A stretch of DNA of 51,560 nt. Source: an uncultured Lachnospiraceae bacterium (GTDB lineage: Bacteria; Bacillota; Clostridia; Lachnospirales; Lachnospiraceae). Positions 1-8,940 of this stretch are shown here, piece after piece. How positions within the stretch are numbered: the first letter of the stretch is position 1; the number at the start of each line of letters is the position of its first letter. The stretch is from NCBI GenBank assembly GCA_910586715.1, contig CAJUJG010000009.1:3698-55257 (forward strand), in the 5' to 3' direction. Under the pieces are notes generated by a model, which was not told the origin of the DNA, searched no databases, and worked only from the letters and a program-made list of their open reading frames with translations. The translations under genes and the position numbers were made by a program.

Positions 1-860
1 CTTCCGTTGATGTCCTGCGCGAGCGCCGTCACAAGCGAGGAATCATAGCCGCCGCTTAAAAATGCGCCTACTGGAACGTCGGCAATCATCCGTTTTTTGA
101 CGGAATCCTTTAACAGCGCCTTAAGCTCCTCCTTTGCCTCCTCATAGGTGCCAACCGGCTCCTGCTTTTTGGCGGCATAAACCTTTGCAATATCCCAATA
201 CTTCTGCATTTTGAGGTTTCCCTGGCAAAACTCCACAATCTGTCCGGGTTCTACCTTATAAACATTCTCAAAAATTGCATACGGCTCGTTCACGCACTGC
301 TGATACATGTAACGCTTGATTACGGACTTGTTGATGGTCCTTGGAAAACCGGGACAGTGCATAATCGGCTTTAACTCCGACGCGTAAACAATATTTTCTC
401 CGTCCATCCAATAATACAGCGGCTTTTTTCCAATCCGGTCCCGCGCCAAATATAGAACATCTGTTTTCTTATCATAGAGCGCTATCGCAAACATGCCCTG
501 AAAGCGGTCTATACAGGAAATACCCCACTTTAAATAAGCCGCAAGGATCACCTCGGTGTCACAGTTGGAGCAAAACGGATAATCCTTCAATTCTTCTTTA
601 AGCTCCAAAAAATTATAGATTTCGCCGTTATAGACAATCACAAGCCGGTCGTCGCAGGAATGCATCGGCTGGTGTCCGAGCATGGACAAATCCAGTATGG
701 AGAGACGTCTGTGCGCCATTCCGACCGTATAGCCGCCTGCCGCGTCAAACAGTTCCTCGCCGCTGTCGTTAGGACCTCTGTGAACCATTGTGTCATTCAT
801 TGCCTTTAAGTGGTCCCTTGTAATGTCTTTCCTTGATATAAAGCCGCATATTCCGCACAT
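1..860 (-). CDS. asnB: Asparagine synthase (glutamine-hydrolysing), C-terminus cut off by window edge
   Basis: The first 286 residues are visible. The protein starts MCGICGF, so Cys2 becomes the N-terminal nucleophile of a class II glutamine amidotransferase domain. The start of the ATP-pyrophosphatase synthase domain follows, with the PP-loop SGGYDSS at residues 269-275. The family is usually about 600-630 residues, so less than half is here and the rest runs off the low end. The ATG at 860 has an AGGAGG-type site just upstream. AsnB-like genes within glycan loci may either make asparagine or amidate a sugar carboxyl group such as a uronic acid. Because UDP-GalNAcA genes lie nearby, the second role is possible, but it is inference. 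Confidence 0.9.
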   Translation of the reverse strand, partial: MCGICGFISRKDITRDHLKAMNDTMVHRGPNDSGEELFDAAGGYTVGMAHRRLSILDLSMLGHQPMHSCDDRLVIVYNGEIYNFLELKEELKDYPFCSNCDTEVILAAYLKWGISCIDRFQGMFAIALYDKKTDVLYLARDRIGKKPLYYWMDGENIVYASELKPIMHCPGFPRTINKSVIKRYMYQQCVNEPYAIFENVYKVEPGQIVEFCQGNLKMQKYWDIAKVYAAKKQEPVGTYEEAKEELKALLKDSVKKRMIADVPVGAFLSGGYDSSLVTALAQDING

Positions 861-891
861 TTTCTGCGCCTCCTTCCGATTTCTCCAATTG

Positions 892-1995
892 TTATCCTGT
901 AATTTCTTCGATATAGTCCTTCCACTGTGCAAAAATGCGCTGCGGTCCTGCTGCCTCGCCAATTTTTGCCGCCTCCGCGCCAAGCCGTGCGGCAAACGCC
1001 CTGTCCTCTATCAGACGGTTGATTGCTTCCGCGAGCGCAAGCTCGTCCCTGACCGGAACAAGCAGACCGTTTTTTTCATTCTCAATGACCATACGCGGTC
1101 CGCCCGGCGGGCAATCGGTCGCTACCACGGGAAGTCCGAGCGCCATTGCCTCAAGCATGGCGTTTGGCATCCCTTCATAATCGGAGGAAAACGCCGCAAC
1201 CGCGCCGTCTATCATGTCTTTTTCAAGCTGCGTGCTCGCACCCATTAAAAAGACGTAATGCTCCGCGTCCTTTTCCTCAATCAATGCCTCCAACTGCTCC
1301 CTTGTCCCGTCGAAGGAGTCCGGTCCGTAAATCTTAAGCACATAATCGGGATGTTTCTCATGTACCCGGACAAATGCGCGGATCAAGAGCAATTGATTTT
1401 TAAAATCCACAAGCCTTCCTGAATGCACGACTGCCTTTTCGCGCTCCTCATCGCCTGGGATTGGGTTTCCAATAAATTTCTCACTGATTGGATTTAAGAT
1501 AATCCGTGATTTCTTTTGGATAAATTCCGGAAAGAATTCCCGCTGATCCTGCGTTTGGAACACACATCCCGCCGCACGGCGAAACAATATCGGGATTTGG
1601 ATTTTGTCCGACAAAAAGTCATAAAAGCCAATCGGATTGATACGCACCGAAATAAGAACCGGTGTCTTCATCCCGACAGTCGCCGTCAGCGCCCGATAGT
1701 TGGCGCGCCTTGCAAAGGCAATGACAATATCAGGATTAACCTTTTTGATAAACTGCCGCAGGTTGCATATCCGGTCAATAAACTTCCCGATTCTTCCGTG
1801 AATTTCCTGCTTTTTGTTAAGTCCTACATGCACGCGCTGAATGCGCGGGTCAATCTCATACTCGTCCTCACCCTGCCACTCCGTGGCAATCCATACCTTA
1901 TATCCGTTTTGGACGAACTGCCTGGAGAGATTTGCCACGACACGTTCCGCACCGCCTCGCTCCAAACAATTTAAATGAAACACTATTTTTTTCAT
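892..1995 (-). CDS. GT4-family glycosyltransferase
   Basis: A 367-residue GT-B fold retaining glycosyltransferase of family GT4, cytoplasmic and using a nucleotide-sugar donor. The N-terminus has the usual GGAERVV acceptor-side glycine motif, and the donor-binding end has EGMPNAMLEAM (the E-x7-E motif), followed by a PVVATDCPPGG stretch. The ATG at 1995 follows an AAGGAG site. It is the third of three consecutive GT4 genes (4409 to 892) that close the locus before the asparagine synthase gene, so it probably adds one residue of the repeat unit. Donor and linkage cannot be read from the sequence. Confidence 0.85.
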   Translation of the reverse strand: MKKIVFHLNCLERGGAERVVANLSRQFVQNGYKVWIATEWQGEDEYEIDPRIQRVHVGLNKKQEIHGRIGKFIDRICNLRQFIKKVNPDIVIAFARRANYRALTATVGMKTPVLISVRINPIGFYDFLSDKIQIPILFRRAAGCVFQTQDQREFFPEFIQKKSRIILNPISEKFIGNPIPGDEEREKAVVHSGRLVDFKNQLLLIRAFVRVHEKHPDYVLKIYGPDSFDGTREQLEALIEEKDAEHYVFLMGASTQLEKDMIDGAVAAFSSDYEGMPNAMLEAMALGLPVVATDCPPGGPRMVIENEKNGLLVPVRDELALAEAINRLIEDRAFAARLGAEAAKIGEAAGPQRIFAQWKDYIEEITG

Positions 1996-2039
1996 TCCAT
2001 CTACTCCTTACACAGCCTGCGAATTTATGATGTATGTTT

Positions 2040-3212
2040 TTATTTTTGCTGCGCAAGCTCCGTAATGCGCCGCACATACACATCCATACCAAAGTCCTCT
2101 GCCCTTTTTTGTACCTTTTTCCGATATGCGTCAAGCCGTGCTTTGTCGGTTAAAAGGCTGGTGAGTGTATCTGCAAATATCTGTTCTTCTTTTGTAATCA
2201 CATCCGCATCAAGATTTTTTTCCCCCGTGAAAATACCGGTCAAAATTCCGTAGTCCGCCTCATACGTTTTGCCGCGGTCACAATACTGCAAAAAATTTTC
2301 CGCCAAAATTTCGTTTGGTCCTGTCATGCAGTTGACGCTGACACAGGGTACACCGCATGCCATTGCTTCAATCAATGCATTCGGGAAGCCTTCCGTCTGA
2401 GAAGTCAGTGCGTATACATCCGCGTACTTTAACAGTGCAAACGGATTTTTGAGCACGCCTGTAAAAAGAACCGATTTTTCGATATGGAGTGCACCGGCAA
2501 GCTCCTTGTATTCCTTGTATGCACCGTCCCCGATAATCATCAGCCGCGCAGTTGGCAATGCCTTTTTTATCAGGGAAAAGCTTTTTATCAAGTGCCAAAA
2601 GCCCTTTAAATCGTCCTCTCTGCCCATTGAGGCAATCAGTGCGCCTTCCCGCTTTAGAAAATCCGCGTGTGACGGCTCAATGCCGCCCTCCTCGTCTGCA
2701 AGCGCTCTGATTGCCGCCGTGTCACACGGGTTGTAGAGCGTTGCGCAGGATTTGGGCGCAAATTTTTGCCGGATGTCCGCCTCCATTGTTTTGGTACAGC
2801 TGACCACGGTATCCGCATGACGGCAGATAAGTCCGATCCCGCTGTCCGTCAGCGCGCCGTAGCCGCGAATTCCTGCCCATGTTGTATCGTTTGCTTTTGA
2901 CAAAACATTAACAATATTGGCGGTTGTCCCAAAGCTGTAGCTGATGTCAATGTCCAAACGTTTTTTAAGCGCTTTCAGACGTAACACTCTCTTTATAATA
3001 TTGACAATTTTATTGATTTTACCATTTTTTGAAGGGAGATTCAAATCAATCAGATCAACGCCCGACACGTCGTAAAACAGGTCTTCTTTGGTAAACACCG
3101 CAACATGCACCTCGTACGTATCTTTGAGAAGCTTTGCCGTCAGCGCGCAAATGCGCTCAAATCCTCCCTGATGGAGCATCGGTGTAATCAAAAGAATTTT
3201 TTTGCGCCGCAT
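2040..3212 (-). CDS. GT4-family glycosyltransferase
   Basis: A 390-residue GT4-type glycosyltransferase. The N-terminal domain begins with a typical beta strand and a glycine-rich acceptor loop (HQGGFERI). The C-terminal donor domain carries TEGFPNALIEAMACGVP with both conserved glutamates, and PNEIL follows. Start at the ATG at 3212 behind AGGGGAG. It lies 45 bases downstream of another GT4 gene and 44 bases upstream of the next, so the three are probably co-transcribed and act in succession on one lipid-linked glycan. The donor specificity is unknown. Confidence 0.85.
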   Translation of the reverse strand: MRRKKILLITPMLHQGGFERICALTAKLLKDTYEVHVAVFTKEDLFYDVSGVDLIDLNLPSKNGKINKIVNIIKRVLRLKALKKRLDIDISYSFGTTANIVNVLSKANDTTWAGIRGYGALTDSGIGLICRHADTVVSCTKTMEADIRQKFAPKSCATLYNPCDTAAIRALADEEGGIEPSHADFLKREGALIASMGREDDLKGFWHLIKSFSLIKKALPTARLMIIGDGAYKEYKELAGALHIEKSVLFTGVLKNPFALLKYADVYALTSQTEGFPNALIEAMACGVPCVSVNCMTGPNEILAENFLQYCDRGKTYEADYGILTGIFTGEKNLDADVITKEEQIFADTLTSLLTDKARLDAYRKKVQKRAEDFGMDVYVRRITELAQQK

Positions 3213-3257
3213 GGTTTTCGTCTCCCCTTTCTACTTTGGTTTACTTTATCTGCACAA

Positions 3258-4409
3258 TCAGGAAATCCCGCAGCGGTGTCCGGGCGGATTTTTCCCCGTT
3301 TGATAAAATTCCGCCATTTGCTTTGCCTGTATCCGTACATCAAAACCCTGACCTGTTATCGCGCTCTGCATATCATGGCGTATCATGGCGTTTTCGGCAT
3401 TTTTCTGAATTTCCCGCGCCCATTTTACAGGCGGTTCGTCAATGCTTTTGTAAACTGCCAACTCCGTAAGCGCCGCCTCATGCGTTACCTTGTCTGAAAT
3501 CAGGCAGCGAAGTCCTGACGCCTGCGCTTCTGCCACGCTTCCGGGCAGCCCTTCAAAGAAAGACGGAAAGACAAAATAATCAAACGCCTGATAATAATCC
3601 TCCACATTGGACCGCGTTCCCAAAAAGCGTACCTTTTTTGTTAATCCCAGCGTTTCCGCTTTCTGCCGGATTTCCTGTTCCAGCTCTCCTGTTCCGATTA
3701 AGACCAGCGCAGCGTCTTCACGCATTTTGCAAAGCTCAAAAAAGACCTCCAGCAAATAAGCGTGGTTTTTCATAAAGCCGAAACGCCCTACGTGCCCGAT
3801 GACAAACTTGTCCGAAAGTCCAAGCTCGTTTCGCAAATTCTCCCGAACACTTTTGTTAAAACGAAACCGCTGCGCGTCGATTGCGTTTGGAATGGTCCAT
3901 ACCCTCCCCTGTTTTACGGCTTTTTTACCGTACACCGCCATGCCTGCTTCCATAGAGCAGGTAAACAGATAATCTGCACGGTTTTTAAGCGGAAGCCTAA
4001 TGATTTTTGTCACCAGCCCTTTCATGCCCCGGTCCACGCCCGCACTTCTTGCGTGGGCAATCGTAAGCGGTATGCCCGCCTTTTTTGCAATGGGCAGATA
4101 TATAGACGCCGTGCTTGTCATATGCCCCTGCACTGCGGCGTAGTCATGATGTTTTTCGAAAAATCGGTTAAGCGCGCTGCGATACAAGGGATAATTTTTC
4201 ACGTTAAACCGCGGAACACTGTATATATTTGCGCCAAGCGCCCTGATTTCCGCGCTGTAGTGTCCTTCCTTTTGGGTATGGACAAGAAAGTCAAACTGCA
4301 CTTTGTCCCGATCCATATTGCGGTACAGCTCCATCACCCTGCTCTCCGCGCCGCCGAGGTTTGTCGTGCCTAACACGTGGAGCACACGTATTGGTTTTTC
4401 TGTTGTCAT
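3258..4409 (-). CDS. GT4-family glycosyltransferase (EpsF/CapH-like)
   Basis: A 383-residue GT4 enzyme resembling the EpsF group of Firmicute exopolysaccharide loci. It opens RVLHVLGTTNLGGAESRVMELYR and shows the long linker with the HARSAG segment near residue 122 that is common in this group. The donor-site motif is FEGLPGSVAEAQASGL. The start is the ATG at 4409 with AAGGGA upstream. It follows a polytopic membrane protein gene after 30 bases. The linked sugar cannot be named from the sequence. Confidence 0.85.
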   Translation of the reverse strand: MTTEKPIRVLHVLGTTNLGGAESRVMELYRNMDRDKVQFDFLVHTQKEGHYSAEIRALGANIYSVPRFNVKNYPLYRSALNRFFEKHHDYAAVQGHMTSTASIYLPIAKKAGIPLTIAHARSAGVDRGMKGLVTKIIRLPLKNRADYLFTCSMEAGMAVYGKKAVKQGRVWTIPNAIDAQRFRFNKSVRENLRNELGLSDKFVIGHVGRFGFMKNHAYLLEVFFELCKMREDAALVLIGTGELEQEIRQKAETLGLTKKVRFLGTRSNVEDYYQAFDYFVFPSFFEGLPGSVAEAQASGLRCLISDKVTHEAALTELAVYKSIDEPPVKWAREIQKNAENAMIRHDMQSAITGQGFDVRIQAKQMAEFYQTGKNPPGHRCGIS

Positions 4410-4439
4410 GTTTTTTGTCCCTTCTTCTGCAAAGTTTTG

Positions 4440-5786
4440 TTACCGCAAAGCCTCATGCAACATAATCAGCCCTGCCTGATAAAACAGCCCCGTATTATAC
4501 AGCATATAGCGCATCTGACAGTAAATCGTCGCTGATGTGAGGATGATTGTCGCCACCAGTGCGGTCATCACCAATGCCGCAAACAAAAGCGAGGAATGTT
4601 CTGTTTTGTAGGAACCTTTTGCGGCAAGCCAAACAAAAAGCGCAATGTATGCCGCATATAAGAACGGTGCCACGACATTCAGAACAGGATGCACCTTTAA
4701 CAAGGTCGTAATAAAACCGCTGATGACATTAACTGCAAAAATTTTAAACAGATCCGGCGCACATGGCTTCAGGATTTCTTTCATAATCGCTCCCGCAATC
4801 GCATTGTAATTGTCCTCGCGGTCTGTCTCCGCCATGCCGACACTGTCCTGATATTCGCGGATAACCGGCATTACAATATCAAACTTAATCCTGTCATACG
4901 ACATGCTGTAATGGTCCTGAAGCCCGTACCATCCATCGCCCGCATATCGAATATTGTATTCCTCTGCGTCGGCACGCGCTAAAATTTCAAGGAAAATGGC
5001 ACGGTTGACATCGTCCGTAATCCGTTCCGCCATCCCCTCATTTGCAGCATAAAGCTCATTTCCGAGAATAAAGCTTGAATCGCCGGTGTGCATGGTGAAA
5101 ACACCCCGACAGACATAATTGTACGTACAGTCAATCAAGCGCGTGCTCCCCAGTCCCAAAGCCACGATGAGCGCCGCATACAGCAGAGCCTTTTTCCAGC
5201 CCTTATTCTTCCACCATGCATAGAGTACGGCAAGAAAAATCAACCCAAATGCCACCACCATCTGCTTTCGTATGGAAGTGAGCACAACCGCCCAAATCAG
5301 ACTGAGCAAAACGCCCTCTCTGCTTTTGTCATACAGAATTGCCAGCAGTCCGAGTATTAGAAAAAGATATAAGGAATAGGCAAGCGCCTCCGTCCGGATA
5401 CTATTAAAATAGCTGTACTTGCGGTGCGCCACATAACGGTTCAGGAACGTAAGACCGCACTGTATTGCCCACACAAGAAAAGTGACAATTCTGTTTAAGT
5501 CAAAACGTTTTTTCAGCGACAATGTAAACACTGCCGTTGCAATTCCTGCAAGCACGCACTGCACCACGACCGCCGCATCAAGATAAATGTCATGTCCAAA
5601 AAGTTCCCGCATCAGCCAAAGAAAAATGCAATACAGGGGTTCTCTGTCTGCCTGCATCATCAGATACGAATCCGAATCAGGCGTGATAATCACGCCGTCC
5701 TGCCAATACCATATCAGGTAAAATATAATGCTGCCCAATACGACTGCTGCCGCTGCTGCCTGCCGCTTCCTTGTGTCATTTTTCAT
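4440..5786 (-). CDS. Polytopic membrane protein, possibly GT-C like
   Basis: A 448-residue integral membrane protein with about ten hydrophobic helices. The first spans roughly residues 11-28 and is followed at once by an outside-facing acidic segment (TPDSDSYL). An acidic motif after helix 1 is seen in GT-C glycosyltransferases that use polyprenyl-phosphate sugars, but the family is not recognisable here. A long soluble loop of about 85 residues lies in the middle (near residues 225-310). I place the start at 5786 because AGAGGAA stands before it; an upstream in-frame ATG would overlap the preceding deacetylase gene. It could instead be a polymerase or a flippase-like protein. Confidence 0.6.
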   Translation of the reverse strand: MKNDTRKRQAAAAAVVLGSIIFYLIWYWQDGVIITPDSDSYLMMQADREPLYCIFLWLMRELFGHDIYLDAAVVVQCVLAGIATAVFTLSLKKRFDLNRIVTFLVWAIQCGLTFLNRYVAHRKYSYFNSIRTEALAYSLYLFLILGLLAILYDKSREGVLLSLIWAVVLTSIRKQMVVAFGLIFLAVLYAWWKNKGWKKALLYAALIVALGLGSTRLIDCTYNYVCRGVFTMHTGDSSFILGNELYAANEGMAERITDDVNRAIFLEILARADAEEYNIRYAGDGWYGLQDHYSMSYDRIKFDIVMPVIREYQDSVGMAETDREDNYNAIAGAIMKEILKPCAPDLFKIFAVNVISGFITTLLKVHPVLNVVAPFLYAAYIALFVWLAAKGSYKTEHSSLLFAALVMTALVATIILTSATIYCQMRYMLYNTGLFYQAGLIMLHEALR

Positions 5787-5797
5787 AAAATTCCTCT

Positions 5798-6550
5798 TTA
5801 TTGCCTTCTCTTCACAATTTGCTGCTTTACATATGCCATCCAATATTCTAACTTCGCCTTAAAAAAACCTCTGTACACCGGTTCCACCTTAAAAAGCTCC
5901 GAATACGAAACAAACCGTCCCTGATATTCCTGAAACATGCGCTCATACCGCGCAAAGTCACTGTCCTTCATCGTATTGGTATGCACGACAAATGTGGTGT
6001 AACCGCTTTTTGCGTTCAGAGAACTTTTTTGATTATGGGAAATGGGATAAAATATCATGTCATGCCTGACATACGGTCTGTTCCCGAAGCCGTCCGTAAT
6101 CCGCCAGTAATTCAGGTTTTGCAGTGCCTTAAACGTATGCTTATCATAGGAATGTCCGGGTGCCATAAATATATCCGTCTCAATTCCGTGCTCCCTGAAG
6201 ATATCCTGTCCTAATTTTATCGCTTCATACTGCTCGCTGTACTCCACACCCGCAAACTCGGAAAAATCGTTTAGCGGAAACAGCCCCGCCTCCTTTGTCG
6301 TGTAAACATGTGTGTAGCCGTGCTGTGCAAGCAGCCATCCCTCCCTTTGAAGCTGCTTGATATAATCCCAAAAATCCTCCCGCGGTGCGTCAATGCTGAG
6401 GGTTTTATCTTCATTTTTCGGTACAATCCCTATAAGCGGCTTAACCTGATACAGATCGCAAAGCTCCTTAAACCGCAGGAACTTTTCCCAATCCATATCA
6501 GGTGTAATATCGTCCATTCTTATGCAGATTTTCATTCCGGTATTTTTCAT
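5798..6550 (-). CDS. NodB-like polysaccharide deacetylase family protein (DUF2334-like)
   Basis: A 250-residue protein with the layout of the NodB homology / DUF2334 group. A catalytic-type Asp pair stands in RMDDITPDM (residues 11-19), the metal-binding His motif is QHGYTH, and a late HTN segment matches the end of the fold. No signal peptide or membrane anchor is visible, so the substrate would be cytoplasmic, for example a sugar nucleotide or lipid-linked intermediate. The start at 6550 has GGAGAA eight bases upstream; the ATG at 6562 lacks a spaced site. It lies between the WbpP-like epimerase and the membrane protein. Removal of an N- or O-acetyl group from the glycan is the likely role. 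Confidence 0.7.
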   Translation of the reverse strand: MKNTGMKICIRMDDITPDMDWEKFLRFKELCDLYQVKPLIGIVPKNEDKTLSIDAPREDFWDYIKQLQREGWLLAQHGYTHVYTTKEAGLFPLNDFSEFAGVEYSEQYEAIKLGQDIFREHGIETDIFMAPGHSYDKHTFKALQNLNYWRITDGFGNRPYVRHDMIFYPISHNQKSSLNAKSGYTTFVVHTNTMKDSDFARYERMFQEYQGRFVSYSELFKVEPVYRGFFKAKLEYWMAYVKQQIVKRRQ

Positions 6551-6576
6551 ATTTTTCTCCATGCCCCTAAACTGGA

Positions 6577-7551
6577 TTACAGATTTGCCTTATACCAGTC
6601 AATCGCAAGTGCAATGCCGTGTTCAAAATCAAACTCGGGATCGTATCCCAAAAGCTCACGTGCCTTGGAAATGTCGGCATTAGAATGCTTGATGTCGCCT
6701 GCGCGGTCCGGTCCGAAATTTGGCTCAACGTCTTTGCCGAGCGCCTTGCAAAGGTCATAATAAATGTCAATCAGATACTCCCGTCCGCCGTAGGCAATGT
6801 TAAACGCCTGACCTGCCGCGTCGCTTGAGGCAAGGCACGCCTTGAAATTCGCCTCGATTACGTTGTCAATATACGTAAAATCACGCGACTGCTTTCCGTC
6901 GCCGTTGATTGTCGGTACCTCGCCGTCGAGGAGCTGCTTGATAAATTTCGGAATCACCGCCGCATATGCGCCGTTCGGATCCTGTCTGCGTCCAAATACG
7001 TTAAAATAACGCATTCCATAAGTGTCAAGACCGTAAAGCTTTTTATAAAGTTTTCCATACTCCTCATTTGTGCGTTTTGTCAACGCATAGGGAGAAAGAA
7101 GGTTTCCCTCCTGCCCTTCCTTTTTGGGAAGTACGGGATGGTCGCCGTAAACGGACGAGCTTGAAGCGTAGACAAACTTCTTCACGCCGTTTTGTCTTGC
7201 CGCCTCCATCATGTTGAGCGTTCCCATAATGTTGTTCTGCTCATAAAACAGCGGCATTTCGATGCTGCGCGGCACAGAGCCCCACGCTGCCTGATGCAGC
7301 ACATAATCCACGCCCTCGCACGCTTTCATACAGGCGTCCAAATCTTTGATATCGCCTTTGATAAACGTGTAATTCGGGCGATCCATAAACATCTTCACGT
7401 TTTCCTCCCTGCCTGTCGAGAGGTCGTCAAGGCATTTTACCTGACAGCCCATGTCCGTGATTGCCTCACAGAGATTTGAACCGATAAATCCGGCGCCCCC
7501 CGTTACAAGAAAGACGCTGTTTTTGTCAAATGTTAACTCTTTGTAACCCAT
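6577..7551 (-). CDS. wbpP: UDP-N-acetylglucosamine 4-epimerase, WbpP/TviC type
   Basis: A 324-residue extended short-chain dehydrogenase. NAD-binding TGGAGFIG spans residues 17-24, SSSSVYG follows at 130-136, and the catalytic pair is Tyr155/Lys159 (SPYALTK). The whole sequence reads like the WbpP/TviC group, which interconverts UDP-GlcNAc and UDP-GalNAc, or the corresponding uronic acids. The start at 7551 has GGAGG seven bases upstream and lies one base past the stop of the dehydrogenase gene, so the two are surely coupled. With that neighbour the pathway product would be UDP-GalNAcA, as in Vi antigen synthesis. A plain UDP-glucose 4-epimerase is the less likely alternative. Confidence 0.85.
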   Translation of the reverse strand: MGYKELTFDKNSVFLVTGGAGFIGSNLCEAITDMGCQVKCLDDLSTGREENVKMFMDRPNYTFIKGDIKDLDACMKACEGVDYVLHQAAWGSVPRSIEMPLFYEQNNIMGTLNMMEAARQNGVKKFVYASSSSVYGDHPVLPKKEGQEGNLLSPYALTKRTNEEYGKLYKKLYGLDTYGMRYFNVFGRRQDPNGAYAAVIPKFIKQLLDGEVPTINGDGKQSRDFTYIDNVIEANFKACLASSDAAGQAFNIAYGGREYLIDIYYDLCKALGKDVEPNFGPDRAGDIKHSNADISKARELLGYDPEFDFEHGIALAIDWYKANL

Positions 7552-7552
7552 T

Positions 7553-8869
7553 TTATAACCTCCAGTATAAATAACCTGCGTTCTCGTATTCTTTTCTGTC
7601 AAGCACGCCCTTTAAGTCCGTAAGCACCTTCTGCTTGCCGTTATCCGCATAAAGCGCCGACAAATCATCCATTCCAAGCTGTTTGTATGACTCATGCGCC
7701 ACCGCCAAAATTACGGCGTCACAGTCCTTAATCTCTTTCATCGGAGTAAAGGTAATTCCATAAAGCCGTTTCGCCTCGTCAGCGTCAGCATTATCGTCCG
7801 TCACCTTTGCTGTAATACCGTATTCTCTAAGTTCGTTATAAATATCAATAATTTTTGTATTCCTCGTATCGGGACAGTTCTCCTTAAACGTAAATCCAAG
7901 GATTGCCACCTTTGCGCTCTTGACAGGAATATCCGCCTTTATCAGATTTTTCACAAGGTTTTCCGCCACATATTTGCCCATATCATCATTGATGCGTCTG
8001 CCCGAGAGAATAATCTGCGAGTGATAGCCAAGCTCCTCCGCCTTGTAGGTGAGGTAGTACGGATCTACGCCGATACAATGTCCGCCGACAAGCCCCGGCT
8101 GGAAATTTAAGAAGTTCCACTTTGTTCCTGCTGCCGCAAGCACCGATTTCGTGTCAATCCCCATTTTGTTGAAAATAATGGAAAGCTCGTTCATAAACGC
8201 GATATTGATGTCTCTTTGGCTGTTCTCAATCACCTTCGCCGCCTCGGCAACCTTAATCGACTCCGCACGGTACACGCCTGCCTCTACGACAATCTCGTAC
8301 ACCTGTGCGACAACGTTTAGCGTTTCCTCGTCCATGCCGGAAACAATCTTGGTAATGGTTTCCAAGCGATGCACCTTATCGCCGGGATTGATGCGCTCCG
8401 GCGAGTAACCGACCTTAAAATCAACGCCGCATTTCAAACCGGACTCCTGCTCGAGAATCGGCACACAAATATCCTCTGTCACGCCGGGATATACGGTAGA
8501 CTCAAATACTACGATGGAGCCTTTTGTGAGATTCTGTCCCAAAATGCGGCTTGCGCCCTCGACCGGCGATAAATCCGGCGTATGATCGTCATTTACAGGC
8601 GTAGGCACTGCGACAATATGGAATTTTGCCTCTTTTAGTTTCGCCGCATCAGCAGTAAATTCTACCGCGGTATTTTTAATTACCTCATTGCCAACCTCGT
8701 TTGTGGGGTCAATTCCCGATTTGTAAAGGTCAATCTTTGCGGCATTTAAGTCAAATCCTACCACTTTGACTTTTCTTGCAAATGCCACCGCAATCGGCAT
8801 TCCCACATAGCCAAGTCCGACAAGGGACAGTTTTTCTTTTCCGCTTACAAGGTCTTCATATAATTTCAC
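7553..8869 (-). CDS. tviB: UDP-N-acetyl-D-glucosamine 6-dehydrogenase, TviB/WbpA type
   Basis: A 438-residue nucleotide-sugar dehydrogenase that oxidises C6 of UDP-GlcNAc (or UDP-GalNAc) to the uronic acid using NAD. The N-terminal Rossmann motif is GLGYVGMP (residues 18-25), the middle has FESTVYPGVTE (122-132), and the catalytic cysteine is Cys265 in GGHCIGVDPYYL. The start is a GTG at 8869 with AGGAG at good spacing. It is followed after one base by the WbpP-like epimerase. Length and the pairing favour the TviB/WbpO side of the family over UDP-glucose dehydrogenase. Two hairpins lie just upstream, one covering the stop of the preceding gene. Confidence 0.88.
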   Translation of the reverse strand: MKLYEDLVSGKEKLSLVGLGYVGMPIAVAFARKVKVVGFDLNAAKIDLYKSGIDPTNEVGNEVIKNTAVEFTADAAKLKEAKFHIVAVPTPVNDDHTPDLSPVEGASRILGQNLTKGSIVVFESTVYPGVTEDICVPILEQESGLKCGVDFKVGYSPERINPGDKVHRLETITKIVSGMDEETLNVVAQVYEIVVEAGVYRAESIKVAEAAKVIENSQRDINIAFMNELSIIFNKMGIDTKSVLAAAGTKWNFLNFQPGLVGGHCIGVDPYYLTYKAEELGYHSQIILSGRRINDDMGKYVAENLVKNLIKADIPVKSAKVAILGFTFKENCPDTRNTKIIDIYNELREYGITAKVTDDNADADEAKRLYGITFTPMKEIKDCDAVILAVAHESYKQLGMDDLSALYADNGKQKVLTDLKGVLDRKEYENAGYLYWRL

Positions 8870-8885
8870 AATTATGCTCCTTTCC

Positions 8886-8940
8886 GCGAGTTTGTGCCCT
8901 CATGCACAAACTTGCCAAGTGAAAATTTTAATTTTCACTT
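8886..8940 (-). repeat. Two adjacent palindromic hairpins between GT4 and dehydrogenase genes
   Basis: The outer hairpin has 10-base perfect arms at 8917-8926 and 8931-8940 with a 4-base loop and contains the stop codon of the GT4 gene. The second has 12-base arms at 8886-8897 and 8904-8915 (11 of 12 paired) and a 6-base loop. On the minus strand neither is followed by a T run, so they are not ordinary terminators. They may protect or process the messenger or be small REP-like repeats. Confidence 0.6.

Noticed and set aside
3762..4373. A 203-codon open frame on the plus strand
   Set aside because: Antisense to the GT4 gene at 3258-4409, whose protein has clear family motifs; the antisense protein has none.
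8886..8940. Hairpins read as a Rho-independent terminator
   Set aside because: No T run follows either stem on the transcribed strand, and the downstream gene needs co-transcription with the upstream one.
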